This document shows, piece after piece, positions 8,036 through 14,188 of a stretch of 14,188 nt of DNA (the stretch's first letter is position 1; each line of letters opens with the position of its first letter). The notes beneath the pieces were generated by a model. It had not been told where the DNA came from. It ran no database searches and saw only the letters and a program-made list of their open reading frames with translations. Origin of the DNA: Paenibacillus sp. (GTDB lineage: Bacteria; Bacillota; Bacilli; Paenibacillales; NBRC-103111). The position numbers and the translations under genes are program-made. The DNA lies in contig JARBUQ010000040.1 of the NCBI GenBank assembly GCA_029239545.1, positions 1-14,188 of the forward strand. The letters run 5' to 3'.

Positions 8036-8220
8036 TGTTGTAGAAAGTGCAACAAATTCTGCCTAGATCCCGCCTTTCTCCCCTCGATGTTGCATAATGT
8101 ACAACAATCGGGCTCTATACAGTCCAGTTTGCAACAAATGGGATCGAAATGTTGTACAAACTGCAACTTCAACGTACAAAATAGCCTTTTGGCGTGTGAA
8201 TTGTTGCAGAAATTACAACA
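8036..8220. repeat. Array of four 19-bp TGTTGYA-N5-TRCAACA dyads
   Basis: Four sites share two 7-bp half-sites and a 5-bp spacer: 8036-8054, 8088-8106, 8150-8168 and 8202-8220. Start-to-start distances are 52, 62 and 52 bp. Sites 1 and 3 read TGTTGTA-N5-TGCAAC, while sites 2 and 4 read TGTTGCA-N5-TACAACA, which is the reverse complement of the same asymmetric unit, so orientation alternates. The two pairs (8036-8106 and 8150-8220) are each exactly 71 bp. A lone half-site TGCAACA lies at 8130-8136. Spacers are not conserved. The array could be an operator cluster for a dimeric regulator, a structured-RNA element or a member of a dispersed repeat family. Function unknown. Confidence 0.8.
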
Positions 8221-8522
8221 TTGGTAACCACAATAGCCAATCTACCTTCACAAAACTGCTGAACGACTCTTAAAGTTAAATTTTGGAGTTATACCTACCA
8301 GTTATTAGGTGGCACAATGAATAGACAGTCTCTATCAACAAGCATTCAAGGCTAGCTGTGGTTAAAGCTAACCAAAAGGGTAGGGACACTTTCTGAGAGC
8401 CATCTTTTAACAGTTTAATCCAGGGTCTTTCTTTGAAGTGTACACGAACGGGAGCCCAGTTCAGAAGTGGCTGAGGGATAGCCCTTTTTTTGCGTTTAAT
8501 GAGTACAAACATTCGCCCATGG

Positions 8523-8531
8523 TGCTATACT
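8523..8531 (+). promoter_or_regulatory. Extended -10 promoter candidate ahead of the 8587-8624 hairpin
   Basis: TGCTATACT (8523-8531) fits the extended -10 pattern TGnTATAAT with one mismatch. No good -35 lies 17 bp upstream. Transcription from about 8538 would meet the strong terminator at 8587-8624, giving an RNA of roughly 85-90 nt. Confidence 0.35.
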
Positions 8532-8586
8532 AAAAAGTGACGAAAAAGATCGGTTGGAAATCGAAGTGGAAACATCATTATGATAA

Positions 8587-8624
8587 AGTCTGTTTGGGCT
8601 TAATCGCTCAAATAGGCTTTTTTT
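8587..8624 (+). terminator. Strong intrinsic terminator upstream of the Wadjet promoter
   Basis: Arms 8587-8599 and 8606-8618 pair over 13 consecutive positions, three of them G-U in RNA, around the 6-nt loop TTAATC. Seven T (8618-8624) follow directly. It lies 54 bp before the Wadjet -10 box. It would shield the defence operon from upstream transcripts, or end a short RNA that starts near 8538. No protein gene precedes it closely on this strand. Confidence 0.75.
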
Positions 8625-8677
8625 ATTGGATGGAACTACTTCCCAATGGCCTACCAATCCTTCAACCTTTGAAATTT

Positions 8678-8686
8678 TGATATAAT
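8678..8686 (+). promoter_or_regulatory. Probable promoter of the jetABC operon (extended -10)
   Basis: TGATATAAT (8678-8686) is a perfect extended -10 (TGn followed by consensus TATAAT). The -35 position is poor (TCCTTC at 8658-8663, 17 bp spacing), which is usual for extended -10 promoters. It would start a transcript near 8693, leaving a leader of about 115 nt before jetA. Confidence 0.55.
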
Positions 8687-8718
8687 AGGCATATATTCTC
8701 AAACAGGAGCATGTGTGA

Positions 8719-8736
8719 ATGAACCCCGATGCATAG
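8719..8736 (+). other. Five-codon upstream reading frame in the jetA leader
   Basis: ATG 8719 encodes MNPDA and stops at TAG 8734-8736. It has AGGAG (8705-8709) 9 nt upstream, a normal ribosome binding site. It ends 70 bp before the jetA start and is in another frame. It may be translated, but nothing shows a function. Confidence 0.25.
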
Positions 8737-8806
8737 CAGCAGGCGGTTACTTCCCCCAAGAAATAATACCTACATACGAGCTTTGTACGATTTGGAGGCA
8801 TACAGC

Positions 8807-10333
8807 ATGGATTACGTAGAAATTGGTCAGGTTGTTTCCGGATTTCGGGAACGTATGACCAAGCTGGCACTTTTTGATCCTCTTTATGAGCTTCAGAGAA
8901 AGCGGCAAACCTACCGACAAAACAAACCGATAGATTTCATGGAGCTTGGTCTGCTGACTCTGCTTTACTTTTTTGAACAGAAGTTGATGCGAAACAATAA
9001 GGCGGGTGTCAAAAACTTAGCCGAGTTTCTATTGAAGGTGACGGGGATCTTCATCGATTTGGATGAAGCCGGATTTGAGGATCTGGCCAGGCAGATCACG
9101 CAAGTATTTCGCCCAACGACAGGGAAGAAGCGGGATTTTACATTTATGAATTGGGAATCCGGTCAGTCGGAGCATATTTACATATCGATTCTGAAAGCGA
9201 ATGCCTTCGACTTAAAAACGAATACGCAGTACTACACGCTCGACGAAGATGGGTTGGAGCTTATTTTTGCGACCAAGGAGTTTTATACAGAATTTCAATT
9301 ATCGATTCATCAGCTGGTGCTGCGCAAGCAATTGGAGAAGGGCGAGTTCGAAGGCGCACTGCGGCAAATTAATGAAATGCGAATTGATGTAGAAGCTTTG
9401 CAGGAGCGGATGGTCAAGCTGGAGCATGAGTTGAAAAGAAACATCGTGTCGGAAGAAACGTTCGGACGATATAAAGGACTGCTGGAAGATATTTATTTGC
9501 GCTTGCAGATGGAGAATGAAGAGTTTGAAGAACTGAGGCAATTCGTGAAGGAGACGAAGGATCGCGTTCAGGCACAAACGGTTAGACAAGCAGATCAACG
9601 GCCTTATGAGTTAATTTTACGCATATCCAATGAGCTGGAGAAAGTGCATGGCGAGCATTCGAATCTATTTCATCAGAGTATGGTATTGAAATCACATGCA
9701 CTTGGCGCAGCGCAAGAATCCTTATATTATACCGGGTTGGATTCCTTTAATTTTGATCAGGATATAGCTTCTCTTATCTTTAGTACGCCACTGCCTTTGG
9801 AGACGATGAAAGGTGTGCTGGCGCCGTTCCTGCCGGTTCAAGAGACGAAGATGTGGTCGCTTTTGACGGTATGGGCTGAGCAAAATATGCTGGAAGACGG
9901 CAGCGGTCAGGAGCGGGATGACAGGTTCCTGGAACTTGGCGGAGACAGCGACGAATATCGGTACCAGACGATGCAGAAAAAGCTGTACAAGCTTCTTATG
10001 GAGCAGCTGCTGCAAAGGATGGAAGAGCAGGGTCACGTTGAATTGAAACCGTTTATTCAGTTGTTCGAAGAGAGCGAGCATGCAAGACTGCTGGGTGAGA
10101 GAGCTTTCTATGATTTCTGGATCTATCTGCATCAAAGAAGTCCGCTTCAGGCGGATGATAAGGATAAACAGCAAAATGAAGAGCAGGGTACGTTGCTGGA
10201 AGACATGTATATGCTTCTGGGAAACCGCTGTCTGGTCATCATAGAGCAAGAGGATATTATTAAGGTAAACAATAGGTTTAGCATACAGAATATGTTGATT
10301 TCATGGGGAGAACAGGATGACAATTGGACTTGA
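8807..10333 (+). CDS. jetA: Wadjet protein JetA, MukF-like kleisin (DUF5716 type)
   Basis: Kleisin subunit of a Wadjet SMC complex, which recognises small circular DNA such as plasmids by loop extrusion and lets JetD cut it. It is 508 aa from this ATG. The N-terminal part (about 1-155) looks like a winged-helix region, with conserved-looking stretches LALFDPLYELQ (20-30) and YYTLDEDGLELIFATKEF (142-159). A helical, coiled-coil-rich middle follows (about 160-290; QLVLRKQLEKGEFEGALRQINEM at 169-191). The C-terminal region (about 385-500) ends in a second winged-helix-like segment. I recognise the family from these stretches and from the jetB/jetC neighbours, without a profile search. ATG 8807 is chosen because GGAGG (8794-8798) lies 8 nt upstream. 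An in-frame ATG at 8729 would add 26 residues but lacks such a site. The last 17 bp overlap jetB. Confidence 0.83.
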   Translation: MDYVEIGQVVSGFRERMTKLALFDPLYELQRKRQTYRQNKPIDFMELGLLTLLYFFEQKLMRNNKAGVKNLAEFLLKVTGIFIDLDEAGFEDLARQITQVFRPTTGKKRDFTFMNWESGQSEHIYISILKANAFDLKTNTQYYTLDEDGLELIFATKEFYTEFQLSIHQLVLRKQLEKGEFEGALRQINEMRIDVEALQERMVKLEHELKRNIVSEETFGRYKGLLEDIYLRLQMENEEFEELRQFVKETKDRVQAQTVRQADQRPYELILRISNELEKVHGEHSNLFHQSMVLKSHALGAAQESLYYTGLDSFNFDQDIASLIFSTPLPLETMKGVLAPFLPVQETKMWSLLTVWAEQNMLEDGSGQERDDRFLELGGDSDEYRYQTMQKKLYKLLMEQLLQRMEEQGHVELKPFIQLFEESEHARLLGERAFYDFWIYLHQRSPLQADDKDKQQNEEQGTLLEDMYMLLGNRCLVIIEQEDIIKVNNRFSIQNMLISWGEQDDNWT

Positions 10334-11078
10334 AAATGGGACAGTAATGAGAGCTTTTCGCATCTATACCTTGCTCGCTCGCGATAACGCGGTTGGCAAA
10401 GCATGGCTTCAAGAATACATGGCGGACGATGTGGTGCGTGGGCTTGTGGATCAATTCGCGCGTGAAGTCGATTGTGTGACGGTTATTGCCGGCGAACAGC
10501 TGTATATGATACCGGAGACACGGCTATCGCCTTTTCATATGAACAACGAAGTGATTAAACGTACCTATTTGCGGGCGAATGCCGTGAATGCGGATCTCTA
10601 TCTGATGTATGTCAGCATCATTGTGTTGATTGGGGCCTTTTATGACAGCTACCAAACGATGGAGCCAACGAGAAGTTTTATCGGAATTGAAGAGTGGACG
10701 GAGCTTGTGAATGAGCGAATAGCGTTATTGAAGACGCATCCTGAAGCTGAATTAAGAGAGATGGAGAAGGAATTTTCCTATAACTGGACAGCCTTGATTG
10801 AAAAATGGAGTGCCATGGACGATATCAAGGAAACAGCTGCGAGGCAGAGCGGGAATACCATTAGCCGTGTTAGCTTTATGGATTCTGTACGCAAGTTTCT
10901 GGTCGCCCAAGAGTTAGTGATCGATATTGGCAACCAGGAAATTACGTTAACCGAAAAGGCCAAAGTGGTTGTTCAGCGTTATTTTATGGAGCTGGAATAT
11001 AACCGTGGCATTTTGGAGTTTTTATATCAAAGCGCTGCGAATGAGGAAGAGGGAAGCGAACATGCCAGCCATCTCTAA
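10317..11078 (+). CDS. jetB: Wadjet protein JetB, MukE-like accessory subunit (DUF6063 type)
   Basis: Probable KITE-type subunit that binds the JetA kleisin and bridges the JetC heads, 253 aa. Similarity is judged from a MRAFRIYTLLARDN start (11-24), a helical middle part and a C-terminal winged-helix-like segment (SFMDSVRKFLVAQELVIDI at 186-204, then ITLTEKAKVVVQRYF at 209-223). Its position between a JetA-like and a JetC-like gene is the main support. The size suits MukE/JetB proteins, which are usually around 200-250 aa. ATG 10317 has GGGGAG (10305-10310) 6 nt upstream and overlaps jetA by 17 bp; the gene overlaps jetC by another 17 bp, pointing to coupled translation. An internal ATG at 10347 (MRAF) is an alternative start. 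The acidic C terminus (ANEEEGSE) is probably disordered. Confidence 0.78.
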   Translation: MTIGLENGTVMRAFRIYTLLARDNAVGKAWLQEYMADDVVRGLVDQFAREVDCVTVIAGEQLYMIPETRLSPFHMNNEVIKRTYLRANAVNADLYLMYVSIIVLIGAFYDSYQTMEPTRSFIGIEEWTELVNERIALLKTHPEAELREMEKEFSYNWTALIEKWSAMDDIKETAARQSGNTISRVSFMDSVRKFLVAQELVIDIGNQEITLTEKAKVVVQRYFMELEYNRGILEFLYQSAANEEEGSEHASHL

Positions 11079-14000
11079 AATACGTTTTACGAATGTGGTC
11101 TATGAGGATGGAAATAAGCGATACAACGATGAATTGTTTCATTTCGATGGGCATAATGGCGCGATTTTGTTGGAAAATGGAGGAGGCAAGACGGTTTTTA
11201 TTCAATCTGCGATTCAAGCCATACTTCCGCATGCGGAACTTGCCGGTCGTAAAATGAAGGATACGTTAAGTCTCGAAAACGGCCCTGCGCATATCGCAAT
11301 CGAGTGGATTCTGAGTGAACGGCCACGAAGATATGTGGTCACTTGCGTTAGTTTATTTCTGACAGCAACAGGGATAGATTCCTATCGGTATGTCTATGAT
11401 TATCCGGAGCTTGATGCAGATAGCATTGATCGGATACCTTTTGTCAAGGAAAGTGCAGGTAACCTTCGAGCAGCGGATAAAGGCGAAATCCATGATTATT
11501 ACCACCAGATGACGTCGAAAAGAATGAACGCGAAGCTGCCGCCCACGATGAAAGACTACAAGAAAGTTTTGGAAAACGATTATCACATTATCGCATCAGA
11601 GTGGGATCGTATTGCGAAGATCAACAGCTCAGAGGGCGGTGTAGAGAGCTTTTTTGATGAATGTAAAACGACGAGCCAATTGTTCGATCGCTTGTTGATC
11701 CCAACGGTCGAAGATGCGATGGGAGGATACGAACAAGGCGAGTTCGCGAATAATTTTGAAATGCACAGGGACAGCTTCAAAAAATACAAAGAATTAAAAG
11801 AGAAAATCGAAGAAAATAAGAAAATCCTCGTTGAATTGGATGGCTATGTGCTTCATTTTGCCAAAATGGATGCCAAACAGATGGATTATGCAGCTGCCCA
11901 GGCTGAAACGAAGGCCTATTGGTTATTAGTCAATGTGCAGAAAAATGAGGAAAGCGCCAAGCTTTCACAATGGCACCGTCAAATGTCAGAATGCGACCAG
12001 CAGTTGCTGTTATTGGCTCGGAAGAAAGAATCCCTTCAGATTGCGAAGCAAAAACAGGAGCAATCCGCTTTGGAAACAAAGCTGAGATTGGTCGAGGAAG
12101 ACGTTGAGCGCAAAGAGGCGCAAGTACGAAGTGCTAAGCAGCACTACTACTCTCTGCGTTTGGCCGACTACAAGCAGCAGTGGACCTCTGCAGAAGAGCG
12201 CATGAATTATTTGCAGCGCGAACTTGATCAATTCGGAAATACCGAGGAAGAGGATGTTCTCCGGGAAGCATGGATCAATAACGGCGGGCAAATTCGCAGT
12301 ATTTACAGCAAGATGGAGCAAGAGTGGCAGGTGGAAGAAGAGAAACTCAGGCAGGAATTAGATGCTTATCAGAATAGGACGGCCTTAGAGGAAACGATTC
12401 TAAGAGATCTATCGAGCGAACTAGAGGAATTGAACAAGCAGCTCATTGAACATAGATCCATTGTGCAGGCTCGCGAGAAAGATAGGGACGTGCTTAGGAT
12501 CAATGTTCTGGCAAATCCAGCGGTCGAGAGCATGGAAGGCAGTATGACGGATTGGATTCAGCGTTATCAGAAATTGGGTGACAGCAATGTGATGCTTGTG
12601 CAGAAGAATAAGGATTTGGCATTCGGTAAAGAGGAAAGCGGGAGAGAGCTGGGACGAGTTAGTGAAAACCTGAAGATCGCCTATGTGGAACGCGCCAGCT
12701 CAGAGCAAAATCTCGAAGCATTTAAAAAAGAACACCAATCCATGCTTACTGAAATTGCTGCGTACAGGTCTTCATGGGGGAGACTCTCATCCGTTTATGA
12801 GAAACAGAGTTCGATTGAAGAACGGCTCAGGGAGGATTTGGAAAAGCTGCACCTGGATAAGGAAGCTTATTTGTTGAAAGAGCGCCTTGCTTTTCGCTAT
12901 ATCGATGATTATAGCTACCAGCATACTTTTTTTGCAGATGTCTATGTGGCAGGATTGGTAGACAAATGGCGTAATCAATTCGCGTTATTGGAGACAGGCA
13001 TTCAATATTTACAGGGCTTAGACCTAACCGAGCGGGCAATGACACATCCTCTGTGGTCAGTGACTTTGATTACGACAGAAGAAGAGGTTGGGTTATTAAC
13101 AAGCAAGCTGCGGCAGTATGCGGAGGATATGCAGTTCCCGATTCAAGTCATCTCATCGCAGGAAGCATCGCGTCTAGCCAATATGGATACGCCGGTAGCT
13201 CAGCAAGAAAAAGCTTGGGTTGAACCGCAGCATTGGCGTGAAAATGCGGATGTTGCTGAATTTGCGAGCTGGAAACAAGCGATATCTCATAAAGGCGAAC
13301 AGGTCCTGTCAGCACGTAAAGTAAAGGAAAGTGAATTGAAGCGTACCTCTGATTTACAAACTTCTTTCAGTCGATTCATTACTTCATACCCGCTTGAGGT
13401 CGTACAAGAAATGGAAAGGCAAGTTGGACTTAAGCGCGAACAAGTGCGTGAATTAGAGAGCCAAGAGGATTCAATCAGTAAATCGGTGCGACAGGCGGAG
13501 CAAACGATTCAGCAGAACAATACCATCATGGACGAGCAAAAAGGTGAAATGATTCAGCTTCAGCAAAGGATTGAAAAAGGACGGACATATGTTGAGCTGG
13601 GGAAAGAAATCGACGCCTTGAACGGGGTCATCGATCAGCTTGTTGTACAGGCAGAAGATCAGCAAAGCAAGTGGGCTAGCAGGCAGCGCTCTATGGAGCA
13701 AGTGAAGCTGCAGATTGAATCCGTGAAAAGCAGAATGAACTATTTGAGAACCGAGAAATCAAGTCTTCAAAGTCAAGATCTGTACATGGAGACTATCAAT
13801 GTGCAGCCGATTGAAGCGAATCATAGCCTAGAGTGGTTGAAAACGGAAAGGAAGGATTTAAATCTCAAGTTAAATCGCATATCCCAAGGGCGTCAGCAGC
13901 TTGAAGCGGAGTGGAATCATGCCAAGACTAGCAGAACAGCGCTGGAGAAGGAGATGAACAAGCTTCGACTGGAACAAGCGGACTTGGATTTGAATGAGGA

Positions 14001-14188
14001 TCTTGCGTTTTCTGTGACTGGTGAAGAACAGATGTCTCAGCTGTTATCGGAGCTCAAGGAACATGAATCTCGGTTGTCTCGTGACAAAGAAGAATTTACG
14101 CGAGTTGAGAAGCAATTTGATGCACTAGCGACGACAATTAAACTACTCATTGAGCAGTATGGCGCTGCGCATTCGGGTGAGCTACCTG
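11062..14188 (+). CDS. jetC: Wadjet protein JetC, MukB/SMC-like ATPase (3' end beyond window)
   Basis: Motor subunit of the Wadjet complex; 1042 codons are present with no stop and the gene runs off the window. The N-terminal half of the ATPase head has its P-loop in AILLENGGGKT (34-44; K43, T44). The first glycine of the usual GxxGxGKT is a leucine (L37). Head sequence continues to about residue 230. A long first coiled coil rich in E, K, Q and L covers about 234-600. A globular, non-coil part at about 604-735 (from LKERLAFRYIDDY to about VEPQHW) fits the hinge. A second coiled coil fills 736-1042. The signature motif, Walker B and second head half must lie downstream. The start has GAGGG (11049-11053) 8 nt upstream. 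jetD, the nuclease, is expected next but is not visible. Confidence 0.88.
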   Translation, partial: MPAISKIRFTNVVYEDGNKRYNDELFHFDGHNGAILLENGGGKTVFIQSAIQAILPHAELAGRKMKDTLSLENGPAHIAIEWILSERPRRYVVTCVSLFLTATGIDSYRYVYDYPELDADSIDRIPFVKESAGNLRAADKGEIHDYYHQMTSKRMNAKLPPTMKDYKKVLENDYHIIASEWDRIAKINSSEGGVESFFDECKTTSQLFDRLLIPTVEDAMGGYEQGEFANNFEMHRDSFKKYKELKEKIEENKKILVELDGYVLHFAKMDAKQMDYAAAQAETKAYWLLVNVQKNEESAKLSQWHRQMSECDQQLLLLARKKESLQIAKQKQEQSALETKLRLVEEDVERKEAQVRSAKQHYYSLRLADYKQQWTSAEERMNYLQRELDQFGNTEEEDVLREAWINNGGQIRSIYSKMEQEWQVEEEKLRQELDAYQNRTALEETILRDLSSELEELNKQLIEHRSIVQAREKDRDVLRINVLANPAVESMEGSMTDWIQRYQKLGDSNVMLVQKNKDLAFGKEESGRELGRVSENLKIAYVERASSEQNLEAFKKEHQSMLTEIAAYRSSWGRLSSVYEKQSSIEERLREDLEKLHLDKEAYLLKERLAFRYIDDYSYQHTFFADVYVAGLVDKWRNQFALLETGIQYLQGLDLTERAMTHPLWSVTLITTEEEVGLLTSKLRQYAEDMQFPIQVISSQEASRLANMDTPVAQQEKAWVEPQHWRENADVAEFASWKQAISHKGEQVLSARKVKESELKRTSDLQTSFSRFITSYPLEVVQEMERQVGLKREQVRELESQEDSISKSVRQAEQTIQQNNTIMDEQKGEMIQLQQRIEKGRTYVELGKEIDALNGVIDQLVVQAEDQQSKWASRQRSMEQVKLQIESVKSRMNYLRTEKSSLQSQDLYMETINVQPIEANHSLEWLKTERKDLNLKLNRISQGRQQLEAEWNHAKTSRTALEKEMNKLRLEQADLDLNEDLAFSVTGEEQMSQLLSELKEHESRLSRDKEEFTRVEKQFDALATTIKLLIEQYGAAHSGELP

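Larger units (their letters stand above)
7813..8806. other. 994-bp intergenic region without a convincing protein gene
   Basis: It separates the sugar operon from the Wadjet operon. In order it holds the sugar-operon terminator, a TATAAT (7955-7960) without a -35, the TGTTGYA dyad array (8036-8220), small hairpins without T runs (for example GGTTA/TAACC at 8360-8373), and a weak terminator-like AGGG-ATAG-CCCT with seven T (8474-8491). An extended -10 box, a strong terminator and the Wadjet promoter follow. GGGAC..AGCCAT-like sequences near 7868 and 8382 resemble decayed insertion-sequence ends but are too degenerate to call. Both strands have only short frames with no recognisable protein. 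The lines I inspected look more AT-rich than the sugar operon. Confidence 0.75.

Noticed and set aside
7984..8172. 62-codon minus-strand frame across the dyad array
   Set aside because: Its composition is dictated by the repeats, and it shows no recognisable ribosome site or family.
8036..8220. CRISPR array
   Set aside because: The repeated units are 19-bp dyads with alternating orientation and unequal 33- and 43-bp gaps; there is no constant direct repeat and no cas gene.
8284..8320. T-box-like GGTGGCAC stretch
   Set aside because: The rest of the T-box consensus (NACCGCG and the partner terminator) and any aminoacyl-tRNA or amino-acid gene downstream are missing.
8276..8512. 78-codon minus-strand frame in the intergenic region
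   Set aside because: Basic, no recognisable domain, and it begins near an unrelated hairpin; it might be a transposase relic, but I cannot support that.
8537..8680. 47-codon GTG frame on the plus strand with a Lys-rich start and a hydrophobic middle
   Set aside because: No ribosome binding site, and the hydrophobic part is encoded by the terminator hairpin and its T run.
8496..8870. 124-codon minus-strand frame
   Set aside because: It crosses the terminator, the Wadjet promoter and the start of jetA on the opposite strand; cysteine-rich shadow sequence with no family resemblance.

Overview
The window looks like chromosomal DNA of a Paenibacillus-type Firmicute (order Bacillales). The reasons are the gene families (YesM/YesN-type two-component system with a CUT1 sugar importer, and a Wadjet locus of the JetA/DUF5716 kind), strong GGAGG-type ribosome binding sites, GTG as well as ATG starts, mid-range base composition and intrinsic terminators. 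No gene names the species. All genes are on the + strand.

Region 1 (about 1-4587) is a sensing operon. It holds a membrane sensor histidine kinase (299-2140), a sugar-binding lipoprotein (2124-3407) and an AraC-type response regulator (3412-4587), all overlapping or tightly spaced. The lipoprotein between kinase and regulator is a clear paralogue of the transporter's own binding protein further on, which suggests a dedicated ligand receptor for the kinase. Region 2 (4588-7812) is the presumed target: a 120-bp promoter region with an inverted repeat around a -10-like box, then a sugar-binding lipoprotein (4708-6015) and two permeases (6029-6910, 6910-7812). No ATPase is encoded, so a shared MsmX/UgpC-type ATPase elsewhere is expected to power it. 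A strong intrinsic terminator (7901-7949) closes the operon.

Region 3 (7813-8806) has no convincing protein gene, but it is structured. It holds four 19-bp dyads of the form TGTTGYA-N5-TRCAACA that alternate in orientation and are spaced 52, 62 and 52 bp apart. It also holds an extended -10 box followed by a 13-bp terminator hairpin (a possible short RNA), and a second extended -10 promoter just ahead of the next operon.

Region 4 (8807 to the end) is a Wadjet (JetABCD) plasmid-defence operon, most likely type II: jetA (MukF-like kleisin), jetB (MukE-like), and the first 1042 codons of jetC (MukB/SMC-like ATPase). The window ends inside the second coiled coil of JetC. The C-terminal half of the ATPase head and the nuclease jetD should lie just downstream. 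The genes overlap by 17 bp, consistent with one coupled transcript. The system is known in outline. The least explained element is the dyad array in the 1-kb gap upstream.
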